Source: Alcanivoracaceae bacterium
GTDB lineage: Bacteria > Pseudomonadota > Gammaproteobacteria > Pseudomonadales > Alcanivoracaceae
DNA length: 64,000 bases
Direction: 5' to 3'
Assembly (NCBI GenBank): GCA_023146255.1
Contig: JAGLCJ010000011.1
Coordinates: 1-64,000, forward strand
The stretch's first letter is position 1; the number at the start of each line of letters is the position of its first letter. This document shows positions 31,897-40,952 of the stretch, one piece after another. The notes beneath the pieces were generated by a model, which saw only the letters and a program-made list of their open reading frames with translations, did no database searches and had not been told where the DNA came from. A program made the translations under genes and the position numbers.

Positions 31897-32976
31897 CTAC
31901 ACCTTTCTCAGGGTGCCATGTTCCACGTGGAACACTGTGTAATCCGTTTCCTTGCCCAGTGGGGCCAGTGCCGGGTCCAGCGAAGTGACAATCACCTGCC
32001 GGCTAACCCTGATGACCGCACTCATTACCCGGTCTGCGTTATCCCGATCCAGCTCAGAGGTCAGGTCATCCACCAACATCAGGCAATCCCGACCGGCCAG
32101 CTCCCGGATCAACCGTACCTGCGCCATCACCAGGGCGTAGGCAACGATCTTTTGCTGCCCTCGGCTGAATACCTCGCGAACCGAACCTTCCTCGCTGCTA
32201 AGCAACAGATCGGCGCGATGCGCACCTTTCCCGGTAAAGCCCCGACGAACATCCTGCTCAACCGTTGCGGCCAACACGGCAGCGATATCTTCCCCGGCTG
32301 CCCAGCCCGAATGCAGGGCCAGTCCCACCGCTGGTACAGCCCCGGAGAAGGCCGATAACTCCTCCTCGAAAAGCCGTATCAGCAACGGCAGATGGCGTCG
32401 GCGCAAGGCGTCGATTCTAGCAGAACTCTCGGCAACCTGCCGGTCCCAAACGACCAGTTCACGCAGCTTCAGAGCGGGCCTTTTCAGCAGGCGATTACGC
32501 TGATCCACCGCCCCCCGAAGACGCCGCCACTCTTCGATAAATTCGTGTTCCACGTGGAACATGGCCCAGTCCAGATAACGACGACGGGCAGACGATCCAC
32601 CCTCAACCAGCTCCACTGTGCCAGGATGAAGGACCTGCACCGGGAACAATCGGGCGATATCGCTTAGCCCGGAAACCCGCTCACCATCCAGTCTGGCATC
32701 GACCAGAGACTGACGATCTCGTTTGATCCCGACACGGCGATTGCCCTGATCGGAACCGATCTCGGCAAACAGGGTGCAGTCGGTATTGTCCGCCATGACC
32801 AGACTCGATAACCGGGAGGTACGGAAACTGCGGCCGGCTCCAAGCAGATAAATAGCCTCTAGCAGGCTGGTTTTACCGGACCCGTTTTCCCCGGTAACAA
32901 CGGTGACGGCCGGGTCTGGCACGAAGCTCTGGTCGCGATAATTACGGAATTGGTGAAGATGGAAACGCTGCAGCAT
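31897..32976 (-). CDS. recF: DNA replication and repair protein RecF
   Basis: A 359-residue ABC-type ATPase that loads RecA at gaps. Walker A GENGSGKTSLLEAIY, the signature region FSRGQQKIVAYALVMAQ, and Walker B CLMLVDDLTSELD are visible. It begins LQRFHLHQFRNYRD, as expected for RecF; the ATG at 32976 has only a weak Shine-Dalgarno. Two FHVEH stretches (DWAMFHVEHEF and the C-terminal VFHVEHGTLRKV) are encoded by the two perfect parS palindromes. Confidence 0.95.
   Translation of the reverse strand: MLQRFHLHQFRNYRDQSFVPDPAVTVVTGENGSGKTSLLEAIYLLGAGRSFRTSRLSSLVMADNTDCTLFAEIGSDQGNRRVGIKRDRQSLVDARLDGERVSGLSDIARLFPVQVLHPGTVELVEGGSSARRRYLDWAMFHVEHEFIEEWRRLRGAVDQRNRLLKRPALKLRELVVWDRQVAESSARIDALRRRHLPLLIRLFEEELSAFSGAVPAVGLALHSGWAAGEDIAAVLAATVEQDVRRGFTGKGAHRADLLLSSEEGSVREVFSRGQQKIVAYALVMAQVRLIRELAGRDCLMLVDDLTSELDRDNADRVMSAVIRVSRQVIVTSLDPALAPLGKETDYTVFHVEHGTLRKV
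31919..31934. other. parS centromere-like site 1 (inside recF 3' end)
   Basis: TGTTCCACGTGGAACA is a perfect 16-bp palindrome matching the chromosomal parS consensus bound by ParB. It lies within the last codons of recF, about 4 kb from oriC, where parS clusters are expected in gammaproteobacteria. Confidence 0.92.
32546..32561. other. parS centromere-like site 2 (inside recF)
   Basis: A second, identical TGTTCCACGTGGAACA palindrome in the recF coding region, 627 bp from the first. It encodes the FHVEH of RecF's conserved DW-x-FH segment, so protein and DNA constraints coincide. Confidence 0.92.
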
Positions 32977-33028
32977 CAGGAGGAGGGCAGGGGCGGGACC
33001 CTGGCAGGCCCCGCCCACAGTGGAGAAA

Positions 33029-34129
33029 TCAGAGGCGCATCGGCATGACAACATACAGCGCCTGGCGAGCGGTCGGATCCGCCACCAGCGCCGAACTATT
33101 ACTGTCACCCAACTGCAACTCCACCGCATCACCGTGCATGGCGTTCAGCACTTCGAGCAGATAGCTGACATTGAAACCAATCTCCAGCGCTGCACCGGTG
33201 TAGTCCACGGACACTTCTTCTTCCGCTTCTTCCTGCTCCGGGTTATTGGCCTGAATGCGCAAGCTGCCTTCCGCCAGCTGCACCCGGATGCCACGATACT
33301 TTTCATTGGACAGAATGGCGACCCGGCCAAGCGCCTGCTTGAGGGTCTCGCGGTCAGCATTGACCAGACGATCGCATTTCTTCGGAATCACCCGGTCGTA
33401 CTCCGGGAACTTGCCGTCCACCAGCTTCGAGGTAAAGGTGATATCCCCGGCGACAACCCGGACGTGGTTCTTGCCAACAATCACCTCGACTTCGCCGGCC
33501 GCGTCGCCCAGCAGTCTGGCCAGCTCCATCACGCCCTTGCGCGGCAGGATGACCTGAGCCTGATCCTTGATCGCTTCCAGCTCGGCATCACACATGGCCA
33601 GGCGATGACCATCAGTGGCCACGGTACGCAGGCGGCCCGGACGCAGCTCGAACAGCATGCCATTCAGGTAATAACGCACATCTTGCTGGGCCATGGAAAA
33701 AGCGGTGCGATCAATCAGCTGGCGCAGGGCACCCGGGGCAATGGCGAAAGCAGAACCTTCGGTCTTCTCTTCCAGATTCGGAAACTCGCTGGCCGGCAGG
33801 GTCGCCAGGGTAAAACGGCTGCGTCCCGACTTTATCAGTAAGCGCTCACCATCAATCTCGAAGCGGATATCCGCCTCTGCCGGCAGGCTCTTGCAGATAT
33901 CCACCAGCTTGCGTGCCGGTACCGTGGTTTCACCGTCACGGATCTCGCCGCCGATTCCCAGCCGGGCCACCAGCTCCAGCTCCAGATCGGTGCCAGTCAT
34001 GGATAGCTTGTCCCCGGAGACTTCGAGCAGGACATTCGACAGCACCGGCAGGGTCTGCCGGCGCTCGACCACCGAGGCTACCTGCTGCAGCGGCTTGAGC
34101 AACTGTTCGCGATTGATGCTGAATTTCAT
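33029..34129 (-). CDS. dnaN: DNA polymerase III beta subunit (sliding clamp)
   Basis: A 366-residue processivity clamp. It starts MKFSINREQLLKPLQQVASV, contains VVERRQTLPVLSNVLLEVSG and the TDLELELVARLGI patch, and ends DPTARQALYVVMPMRL, the canonical C-terminus. Three-domain length is normal. Lies 27 bp after dnaA on the same strand. Confidence 0.98.
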   Translation of the reverse strand: MKFSINREQLLKPLQQVASVVERRQTLPVLSNVLLEVSGDKLSMTGTDLELELVARLGIGGEIRDGETTVPARKLVDICKSLPAEADIRFEIDGERLLIKSGRSRFTLATLPASEFPNLEEKTEGSAFAIAPGALRQLIDRTAFSMAQQDVRYYLNGMLFELRPGRLRTVATDGHRLAMCDAELEAIKDQAQVILPRKGVMELARLLGDAAGEVEVIVGKNHVRVVAGDITFTSKLVDGKFPEYDRVIPKKCDRLVNADRETLKQALGRVAILSNEKYRGIRVQLAEGSLRIQANNPEQEEAEEEVSVDYTGAALEIGFNVSYLLEVLNAMHGDAVELQLGDSNSSALVADPTARQALYVVMPMRL

Positions 34130-34156
34130 GATCCCTTCCCGTCTCCGGTTTTCTTG

Positions 34157-35545
34157 TTAAGAGGTGAGAGTGCGCAACAGATTCTGATAATCCCGTTCCA
34201 CATCCGCATCCGATTCCCGTAGTTTTCCGATGTTCTTGCAGCCATGCATGATCGTGGTGTGATCACGGCCGCCGAACGCATCGGCAATTTCCGGATAACT
34301 GTGGCTGGTCAATTCCTTCGCCAGCGCCATGGCCACCTGACGCGGGCGACTGATGGACCGGCTGCGCCGCGCCGACAACATGTCATTCAACTTGATGTTG
34401 TAGTACTCCGCCACCACTCGCTGAATATTATCGATACTGATTTGTCTGGCATGACTAGCCAGCAGATCTTTCAGGGCATCGCGGACCAGGTTGATATCGA
34501 CCACGGCACCGCTCAGGCGCACATGGGCAATCACCCTTTTCAGCGCTCCTTCCAGCTCACGAACATTGGAGCGGATTCGCTGGGCAATAAAAAAGGCTGC
34601 TTCACTGGGCAGCTCGATCTTCGCTTCTTCGGCCTTCTTTTTCAGAATGGCCACCCGGGTTTCCAGCTCCGGCGGTTCCAGCGGCTGCGACAACCCCCAG
34701 CCAAACCGTGACTTGAGCCGGTCCTCCAGACCATCAATCTCCTTTGGGTACTTGTCGCAAGTCATGATCACCTGCTGACCGTTCTCAATCAGGGAATTGA
34801 AGGTGTGGAAAAACTCTTCCTGGGATTGCTCCTTACCGGCAAAAAACTGGATGTCGTCAATCAGCAGGGCATCCAGTGACCGGTAAAAACGCTTGAACTG
34901 ATCAATGGTCTTGTTACGCAGGGCACTGACCATGTCCTGTACAAAGCGCTCACTGTGCAGGTACACCACCCGGGCATTCGGCTTGCGCTGCAGGATGGCG
35001 TTGCCAACGGCATGCATCAGATGGGTCTTACCCAGACCGACACCGCCGTAAAACAGCAGCGGGTTATAGCCCTGAGTACCCGGATTCTCTGAGGCCTGCT
35101 GAGCTGCAGCGAAGGCCATCCGGTTCGACTTGCCTTCGACGAAGTTATCGAAGGTATAGCTGGTGATCAGGTTGGAGCGGTGCTGATGCGCAGGAGCCTC
35201 TGTGGCGGCCTCCTGACTGATCTGCACCGGAACCGCCACGGTATCAGCCCTGACCCGTGGCGCCTGGGTGCCGAGCACCACTTCGGTGACCGACCGTGAC
35301 GATCCCACCTCGAGCTCAATCTTCGGCGCACCGGTGCTGTCGAGGTCACCCATCAGCTCACAGATCAGCTCCAGATACTTGTCCCGTACCCAGTCAACGA
35401 CAAAGCGGTTCGGGGCAAAAAGGGTCAAGCTGCGACCGTCGGACGCGGCAACGACCTGCAGCGGACGGATCCACATATTGAACTGCTGGGACGGCAATTC
35501 GTCCTCGAGACGCGATAAACAGCGATGCCACAGTTCTTCAGACAC
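34157..35545 (-). CDS. dnaA: Chromosomal replication initiator DnaA
   Basis: A 462-residue AAA+ initiator. Domain I starts SEELWHRCLSRLEDELPSQQ; domain III carries GGVGLGKTHLMHAVGNAIL (Walker A) and ALLIDDIQFFAGKEQSQEEF (Walker B). Domain IV has the DNA-binding signature PRQVAMALAKELTSHSYPEI and GGRDHTTIMHGC. Its start borders the DnaA-box region. Autoregulation through those boxes is expected from family knowledge. Confidence 0.98.
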   Translation of the reverse strand: MSEELWHRCLSRLEDELPSQQFNMWIRPLQVVAASDGRSLTLFAPNRFVVDWVRDKYLELICELMGDLDSTGAPKIELEVGSSRSVTEVVLGTQAPRVRADTVAVPVQISQEAATEAPAHQHRSNLITSYTFDNFVEGKSNRMAFAAAQQASENPGTQGYNPLLFYGGVGLGKTHLMHAVGNAILQRKPNARVVYLHSERFVQDMVSALRNKTIDQFKRFYRSLDALLIDDIQFFAGKEQSQEEFFHTFNSLIENGQQVIMTCDKYPKEIDGLEDRLKSRFGWGLSQPLEPPELETRVAILKKKAEEAKIELPSEAAFFIAQRIRSNVRELEGALKRVIAHVRLSGAVVDINLVRDALKDLLASHARQISIDNIQRVVAEYYNIKLNDMLSARRSRSISRPRQVAMALAKELTSHSYPEIADAFGGRDHTTIMHGCKNIGKLRESDADVERDYQNLLRTLTS

Positions 35546-35986
35546 GTCTCAAAGCCTTGCCGGGAAAACCAAAGAAGCAGGCATTCTATACCCTGTTTTA
35601 CCCCCCCGGCCAGCGAACAAAACCCGCTTTTCCACATGTGGATAAGACTGTGAGTAATCCGCTCTGAGCTCTGGGAGTGAAGGGTGGAGAAAACCACCTT
35701 CCGGGGAACATGCTGATTTCATCCCCGGTTCCACGGGCCTTGTCCGCCCTGTTTTCAGCCCTCCTCCGCAGGGTTGTGAATAACATATCTATATGAATTT
35801 ATTAGATAAATATGGATTATCCACAGATATCGGCTTCCCTTATAACAAGCAATAACAAAAAAAGAATTTAAATACCTTTTAATACTTATTGACCCCTGAA
35901 GAACCGCAAAACCTCTGCATTGACAACGCTCTGAGGTCTGCCTAGAATTGCCGCCCTTCGCATTACCAGAATCTGTGAGACCGACG
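35546..35986. other. Replication origin oriC (dnaA-rpmH intergenic region)
   Basis: Four matches to the DnaA-box consensus are seen: TTTTCCACA (35628-35636, plus), TTATCCACA (35637-35645, minus, adjoining the first), TTATTCACA (35775-35783, minus) and TTATCCACA (35817-35825, plus). A fifth, weaker one (TTACTCACA, minus) is at 35649-35657. The stretch about 35785-35890 is strongly AT-rich (for example AATTTATTAGATAAATATGG and AAAAAAAGAATTTAAATACC) and should be the unwinding element. Position between dnaA and rpmH agrees with the gammaproteobacterial (Pseudomonas-like) origin. Confidence 0.9.
35920..35948 (+). promoter_or_regulatory. Sigma-70 promoter of rpmH
   Basis: TTGACA (35920-35925), a 17-nt spacer and TAGAAT (35943-35948) make a near-consensus promoter about 38 bp before the rpmH ATG. 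It lies at the right edge of the origin's AT-rich zone. Confidence 0.75.
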
Positions 35987-36121
35987 ATGAAACGTACTTT
36001 TCAACCCAGCAACATTCGCCGCAAGCGTACCCATGGCTTCCGTGCCCGCATGGCGACTGCCAATGGCCGTGCTGTGCTGAACCGTCGTCGTGCCAAGGGC
36101 CGCAAGCGCCTCTGCGTCTAA
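35987..36121 (+). CDS. rpmH: 50S ribosomal protein L34
   Basis: A 44-residue, very basic ribosomal protein: MKRTFQPSNIRRKRTHGFRA and so on, ending KGRKRLCV. Every diagnostic L34 position is present. The C-terminal ...RLCV replaces the more common RLS/RLT endings. First gene of the rpmH-rnpA-yidC-mnmE group, transcribed away from oriC. Confidence 0.97.
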   Translation: MKRTFQPSNIRRKRTHGFRARMATANGRAVLNRRRAKGRKRLCV

Positions 36122-36136
36122 CGCGCCTGATCGCGA

Positions 36137-36160
36137 CTGCCGCCCCTGACGGGGCGGCAG
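36137..36160 (+). terminator. Hairpin between rpmH and rnpA
   Basis: CTGCCGCCCC / GGGGCGGCAG form a perfect 10-bp stem with a TGAC loop, 15 bp after rpmH. No T-run follows. It probably attenuates or marks processing between the abundant rpmH and the lowly expressed rnpA. Confidence 0.5.
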
Positions 36161-36196
36161 AAAGACCGCCGAGATCCCCCGCTTGCGGTCGCCGTT

Positions 36197-36580
36197 ATGA
36201 CATCCTCCAGCACTACCTCCAGTACCAGCCGATTTCCCCGTCAGCACCGCCTGCTTTCTCCATCCGAGTTCAAACCCCTGTTTGACCAGCCCCAATGGCG
36301 TGCCAGCAGTCAGCATTTCCTGTTATTGGTGACAGAAAACGGCCTCGCCGCTCCGCGGCTCGGGATTGTTATCGGCAAGCGCAGGGTAAAACGGGCAGTG
36401 GACCGCAATTTACTGCGCCGATTGATACGTGAGTCGTTCCGCCATCGCAGCGCCGATCTGACCGGCCTGGATATTGTTGTGCTGGTCCGCGCCGACCTGC
36501 GCCGACCTGACAAACGTCTGATTGCCGAAGAGCTGGGTAAAGTCTGGGCCAAGCTGCTTGCCAAGCGTGCCACGGACTGA
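36197..36580 (+). CDS. rnpA: Ribonuclease P protein component
   Basis: A 127-residue protein subunit of RNase P. After a Ser/Thr-rich leader comes RFPRQHRLLSPSEFKPLFD, and the RNase P signature is GIVIGKRRVKRAVDRNLLRR, followed by LIRESFR. The first ~14 residues are low complexity, so translation may begin further in. Directly downstream of rpmH, as usual. Confidence 0.95.
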   Translation: MTSSSTTSSTSRFPRQHRLLSPSEFKPLFDQPQWRASSQHFLLLVTENGLAAPRLGIVIGKRRVKRAVDRNLLRRLIRESFRHRSADLTGLDIVVLVRADLRRPDKRLIAEELGKVWAKLLAKRATD

Positions 36581-36622
36581 GAAACTGCCGGCCGCTTTTC
36601 TCGCCGATATGTTGAATCCGCT

Positions 36623-38344
36623 ATGGAAATCCAGCGTGCCCTCGTTCTGACCGCGATTGCCGTGGTTACCTACATGATGATCCTTGCCTGGCAGCGTGAT
36701 TACGTCCAGGTTCAACCGGTATCTGACGCTCCTGCGACCGAGCAGGTTATCGCCGAGCTGCCGGCCGCCAATGACGCGGTGCCGGATGCCGGTGAGATTC
36801 CCTCGGTGACAGCGCCGGCCGTTGAGACGGCAACGGCTGATGTGGTTGCCCCGGCAGCTCTGGATAGCAACCGCGTCATCACCGTCAGCACGGACGTGTT
36901 CCAGTTGGAAATTGACCGTCTTGGTGGCGACATCATTCGTCTCGCCCTGCCACAGTATCCTCTCCATGCTGAAACCCCTGACCAGCCGTTTCTGCTGATG
37001 CAGCGCGGTGAAGCACGCAAATACCTGGTTCAGAGCGGGCTGGTCGGTCCAAATGGCACCGATACCGCAGCCGGCCGACCGACCTGGCAGGCCAGCCAAA
37101 GCAGCTATCGGCTGGATGATCGTGACCACGAGCTGAATGTTGACCTGACCCTGCAGCAGGAAGGCGGCGTTAGCCTGGTCAAACGCTACACCTTTGAACG
37201 CGGCAGCTACCTGATCCGGGTATCTCATGTTGTCCGCAATAACGGCTCTGAACCATGGCAGGGCGCGCTGTACGGCCAGATCCGTCGTGATGCCAGCGAT
37301 GACCCGAGCGCCGCGACGGGCGGGTTTGTGCCGATGCCGACCTATCTGGGCGCAGCCTATTGGTCCAGCGAAGCGTCTTACAACAAGCTGCCGTTCAAGG
37401 ACATCAAGGAAGAGTCGATGAAAACGGCTCAGGATGGCGGCTGGATTGCCATGATCCAGCATTACTTTGTCACCGCCTGGGTCCCGGACCGCCTGCAGAA
37501 TCACACCTATTCTGCTACCTGGCTGTCTGCCAGCGATGAATACCTGCTGCGCTTTGTTTCCCCGGTGGCCAGCGTATCGCCGGGCACCGAACGGGTACTT
37601 TATAGCGAGCTGTACACCGGACCGAAACAGCAGGACGTGCTTGAGTCGATCAGCCCCGGTCTGAACATGACCGTGGATTACGGTTGGCTATGGTTTATTG
37701 CCCAGCCGATTTTTGCCCTGCTGATTTTCCTGCAGAGCGGCCAGATCACCCTGTTTGGCAATGTCATCGATATTGGCATGGGGGTGGGTAACTGGGGCGT
37801 TGCGATTATCCTGTTGACCCTGATTATCAAGGCGCTGTTCTTCAAGCTGTCGGCATCGAGCTACCGGTCGATGGCGAAGATGCGCAAAGTTGCCCCGGAA
37901 ATGACCCGCATCCGCGAGCAGTACAAGGACGATCGTCAGAAACAGCAGATGGAAACCATGAAGCTGTTTCAGGAACAGAAGATCAATCCGCTTGGCGGCT
38001 GCCTGCCAGTGCTGGTGCAGATGCCGGTATTTATCGCCCTGTATTACACCCTGCTGGAATCGGTGGAACTGCGTCAGGCGACTTTCCTGTACCTGAATGA
38101 TCTGTCAGTGATGGACCCCTGGTTTATCCTGCCGTTGCTGATGGGAGCCTCGATGTGGTTCCAGATGAAGCTGAACCCGGCGCCGGCGGATCCGACTCAG
38201 GCTCAGGTGATGAAATGGATGCCGGTAATCTTCAGCGTGTTCATGTTGTGGATGCCGTCCGGTCTGGTGCTGTACTGGCTGACCAATAACCTGCTCTCCA
38301 TCGCTCAGCAATGGGTGATCACCCGCAAGATCGAAAGTGAATAA
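36623..38344 (+). CDS. yidC: Membrane protein insertase YidC
   Basis: A 573-residue insertase. It has an N-terminal signal-anchor helix (ALVLTAIAVVTYMMILAW), a Pro/Ala-rich linker, the large periplasmic beta-domain, and the conserved C-terminal membrane core with KLSASSYRSMAKMRKVAPEM, NPLGGCLPVLVQMPVFIALY and SGLVLYWLTNNLLSIAQQ. It starts only 42 bp after rnpA; the yidD gene that normally separates them is absent. Confidence 0.97.
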   Translation: MEIQRALVLTAIAVVTYMMILAWQRDYVQVQPVSDAPATEQVIAELPAANDAVPDAGEIPSVTAPAVETATADVVAPAALDSNRVITVSTDVFQLEIDRLGGDIIRLALPQYPLHAETPDQPFLLMQRGEARKYLVQSGLVGPNGTDTAAGRPTWQASQSSYRLDDRDHELNVDLTLQQEGGVSLVKRYTFERGSYLIRVSHVVRNNGSEPWQGALYGQIRRDASDDPSAATGGFVPMPTYLGAAYWSSEASYNKLPFKDIKEESMKTAQDGGWIAMIQHYFVTAWVPDRLQNHTYSATWLSASDEYLLRFVSPVASVSPGTERVLYSELYTGPKQQDVLESISPGLNMTVDYGWLWFIAQPIFALLIFLQSGQITLFGNVIDIGMGVGNWGVAIILLTLIIKALFFKLSASSYRSMAKMRKVAPEMTRIREQYKDDRQKQQMETMKLFQEQKINPLGGCLPVLVQMPVFIALYYTLLESVELRQATFLYLNDLSVMDPWFILPLLMGASMWFQMKLNPAPADPTQAQVMKWMPVIFSVFMLWMPSGLVLYWLTNNLLSIAQQWVITRKIESE

Positions 38345-38351
38345 TTTGCCG

Positions 38352-38375
38352 CCCCTCCCCCTGACGGGGGAGGGG
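38352..38375. terminator. GC-rich hairpin between yidC and mnmE
   Basis: CCCCTCCCCC pairs with GGGGGAGGGG around a TGAC loop just after yidC's stop. No T-run. It shares loop and style with the rpmH-rnpA hairpin. Confidence 0.45.
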
Positions 38376-38430
38376 AACAACCTCCAGTAATCGCTTCGTT
38401 CCCACCGTTCCGGTCTGTAGACTTTCCGCC

Positions 38431-39804
38431 ATGACCGACACCCAAGACACAATCGTTGCTGTTGCCACTGCTCCCGGGAAAGGTGGTATTGGTGTAATTC
38501 GCCTGTCCGGACCGGCGGCATCGGACATTGCTGCACAGGTATTGCGCTCAGGATTATCACTGACCCCTCGGCATGCCCATTTCTCGGCATTTATGGATAC
38601 CAGTGGCGAACAGATCGACGAAGGACTGGCGCTGTTTTTTCCCGGGCCAAACTCGTTTACCGGCGAAGACGTTGTAGAACTGCAGGGCCACGGTGGCCCG
38701 GTGATTCTCGATCAGATTGTTCGTACCTGCATCAGCCACGGCGCCCGGCAGGCGCGCGCCGGTGAGTTTTCCCTGCGCGCATTTCTCAACGACCGTATTG
38801 ACCTGACTCAGGCCGAAGCCATCGCGGATCTTATTGATGCCGGCAGCGAAGCGGCCGCCCGTGCTGCCATGCACTCCCTTCAGGGGGAGTTCTCGCGGGA
38901 GGTCAATCAGCTGGTTGAAGCCCTGATCCAGTTGCGCATCTATGTTGAGGCAGCGATTGATTTTCCCGAAGAGGAAATTGATTTTCTCAGTGACGGCAAA
39001 GTCAAAGCGGATCTGCAGCAACTGATTAGCCAGCTGGAAAATGTGCTGACAGTAGCCAGACAGGGAAGACTTCTGCGAGAAGGCATGACCGTGGTGATTG
39101 CCGGCCGTCCGAATGCAGGCAAGTCGTCGCTGCTGAATGCTCTCGCAGGTCACGATGCGGCCATCGTAACCGACATTGCCGGCACCACCCGGGATGTGCT
39201 TCGGGAAACCATCCAGATTGACGGCCTGCCGATCAATGTGATCGATACAGCCGGGCTTCGTGAATCACCCGATCAGGTGGAAAGGGAAGGCATTCGTCGC
39301 GCCTGGGCAGAAATTGAAAAGGCCGACCTGCTACTGGTATTGGCAGACATCACGGAAACGCCAGAGCGAATTGAAAAGCTTGCCGATATTCTGCCCGATG
39401 AGGATCAACGATTGTCGGCGTTGGCTGTTCCGGTGCTGCTGGTGCTGAACAAACGGGATCTGCAGACGACGGCAGAATTGCCGAAGAGCCGCTATGACAC
39501 GCTGGCGATCTCGGCAAAAACCGGTGCCGGGTTGGCGCAGTTGCGTCAGGTGCTGAAACATCGGGTTGGCTATCAGCATAGCGGCGAAAGCAGATTTTCC
39601 GCTCGCCGTCGTCATCTGACAGCATTGCAATCAGCACTGGCTTCATTGCAACAGGGAGACAGCCAGCTGCAGCAACATCGTGCCGGTGAACTGCTGGCAG
39701 AGGATCTGCGTGCTGCGCAACAGGCGCTGGAAGAAATAACCGGAGCATTCAGTGCAGATGATTTGCTGGGAAGAATCTTCTCCAGTTTCTGCATTGGCAA
39801 ATAG
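38431..39804 (+). CDS. mnmE: tRNA modification GTPase MnmE
   Basis: A 457-residue GTPase that with MnmG makes the cmnm5 modification of U34. IVAVATAPGKGGIGVIRLSG at the start binds folate. The G domain has GRPNAGKSSLLNAL (G1), DIAGTTRDVLRE (G2), DTAGLRES (G3) and NKRD (G4). The essential C-terminal CIGK is intact. Full length. Confidence 0.97.
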   Translation: MTDTQDTIVAVATAPGKGGIGVIRLSGPAASDIAAQVLRSGLSLTPRHAHFSAFMDTSGEQIDEGLALFFPGPNSFTGEDVVELQGHGGPVILDQIVRTCISHGARQARAGEFSLRAFLNDRIDLTQAEAIADLIDAGSEAAARAAMHSLQGEFSREVNQLVEALIQLRIYVEAAIDFPEEEIDFLSDGKVKADLQQLISQLENVLTVARQGRLLREGMTVVIAGRPNAGKSSLLNALAGHDAAIVTDIAGTTRDVLRETIQIDGLPINVIDTAGLRESPDQVEREGIRRAWAEIEKADLLLVLADITETPERIEKLADILPDEDQRLSALAVPVLLVLNKRDLQTTAELPKSRYDTLAISAKTGAGLAQLRQVLKHRVGYQHSGESRFSARRRHLTALQSALASLQQGDSQLQQHRAGELLAEDLRAAQQALEEITGAFSADDLLGRIFSSFCIGK

Positions 39805-39821
39805 ACTGTTCAAGGCGGATT

Positions 39822-39867
39822 AAAAAAGCCCGGCGTCGCGTTGGGGGAGGGGGAGTGCGACGCCGGG
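39822..39867 (-). terminator. Intrinsic terminator of the AdeT-like operon
   Basis: CCCGGCGTCGC (39829-39839) and GCGACGCCGGG (39857-39867) form an 11-bp stem; in minus-strand sense it is followed by a T6 run (A-run at 39822-39827). It ends the minus-strand envelope operon opposite mnmE. The 17-nt loop is G-rich on the plus strand. Confidence 0.85.
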
Positions 39868-39885
39868 AAAAGTCCAACAACAGAC

Positions 39886-40914
39886 TCAGCGATTAGCCAC
39901 TTCTTTGTTATCGCTGCATTCCGCTCTGGCCGAATCCATACGGCAGCGGATATTACGCAGTAGCGACATCATTTCCTTGCTGTAAACACCTTGGTCAGTC
40001 AGTTCAATGCGCGCATCGCGCATCATCTCGTCGTAGCGAATCCGGTCGTCATCAGAAATGGTAATCCACCACTTCGGATCGACTTCCTTCTGTGCGGTAT
40101 TGATTACCCGCATGGCTTGATCGAAAACGGTAGTGGCGAAGTACTTCCGGGACCAGGCGGCGAACTCCTGATTGAACTTTCCCTCGCGCGCAATCACCTG
40201 CATGGTTAACTGGCCAAGGGTGTAGTCGATAATGCCGCCGTCCGGCTCCATGCCTTTGTAGAGCTCCAGTGCGCTATAGGCCAGCACCGGGGCAAAACAG
40301 ATATCAACACTATGATTGTTGAAGCGACCGGCAAAGTTGGTGATATCGGACATCACCGGTGACATACCCACCCGCGATGCCATTTTCCCCTGAGCTTCGT
40401 CATAGGACATCACAGCAATGGATTTGCCAGCCAGCGCATTAACGTTGTTGATGGCCTGATCCTTGACGAAAAGGTAGGCGGCGCCCATCGGGCCGACACC
40501 CAGCACTTCGAATGAACCCTGTTTCAGATTCGGAGTGATCTTGTCATTGCCACTGGCGATCACCTGGATCACGGTACGCAGCGCATCATAGTTCGGCACC
40601 GCACCGATGGAATCCAGGCTGCCAGTGAAGTTGTTGAACTGGCGGCCACGAATTCCCGTCAGTACTGCGGCATCACACTGCGATGCTTTCAGGTCTTCCG
40701 CAGCAATGCTTTCATCGGTGTAGACCTTGAGATTAAGCTTGTAACCATGGGCGGATGCCGCGGTGGCATAGTCGCGCATGATGTTGTACTGGTCACCGGC
40801 AGTGCCGATGATGTCAAACACACAGATGGTACGCTCCTGCGCCTCGGCCTGAAGCGTGATGGCAAGTGGCGCAAGCAGTGCTGCGGTTAGGGCGATAATT
40901 TTTCGGGTAAACAT
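39886..40914 (-). CDS. Putative solute-binding protein, AdeT1/2 family
   Basis: A 342-residue periplasmic protein with signal peptide ending near AEA-QERTICVFD. The body matches the AdeT1/AdeT2 'putative solute-binding protein' family, which resembles TRAP-transporter DctP receptors in fold (VFDIIGTAGDQYNIMRDYAT, then KASQCDAAVLTGIRGRQFNN). Acinetobacter AdeT was linked to efflux, but the molecular role is unclear. The second ATG (40914) is chosen because AGGAG lies 7 nt upstream. Last gene of the unit, followed by a strong terminator. No TRAP permease is nearby. Confidence 0.8.
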   Translation of the reverse strand: MFTRKIIALTAALLAPLAITLQAEAQERTICVFDIIGTAGDQYNIMRDYATAASAHGYKLNLKVYTDESIAAEDLKASQCDAAVLTGIRGRQFNNFTGSLDSIGAVPNYDALRTVIQVIASGNDKITPNLKQGSFEVLGVGPMGAAYLFVKDQAINNVNALAGKSIAVMSYDEAQGKMASRVGMSPVMSDITNFAGRFNNHSVDICFAPVLAYSALELYKGMEPDGGIIDYTLGQLTMQVIAREGKFNQEFAAWSRKYFATTVFDQAMRVINTAQKEVDPKWWITISDDDRIRYDEMMRDARIELTDQGVYSKEMMSLLRNIRCRMDSARAECSDNKEVANR

Positions 40915-40952
40915 TGTCATTCTCCTGAGTCCGGGGAAAGGTTGCCTGCTGG

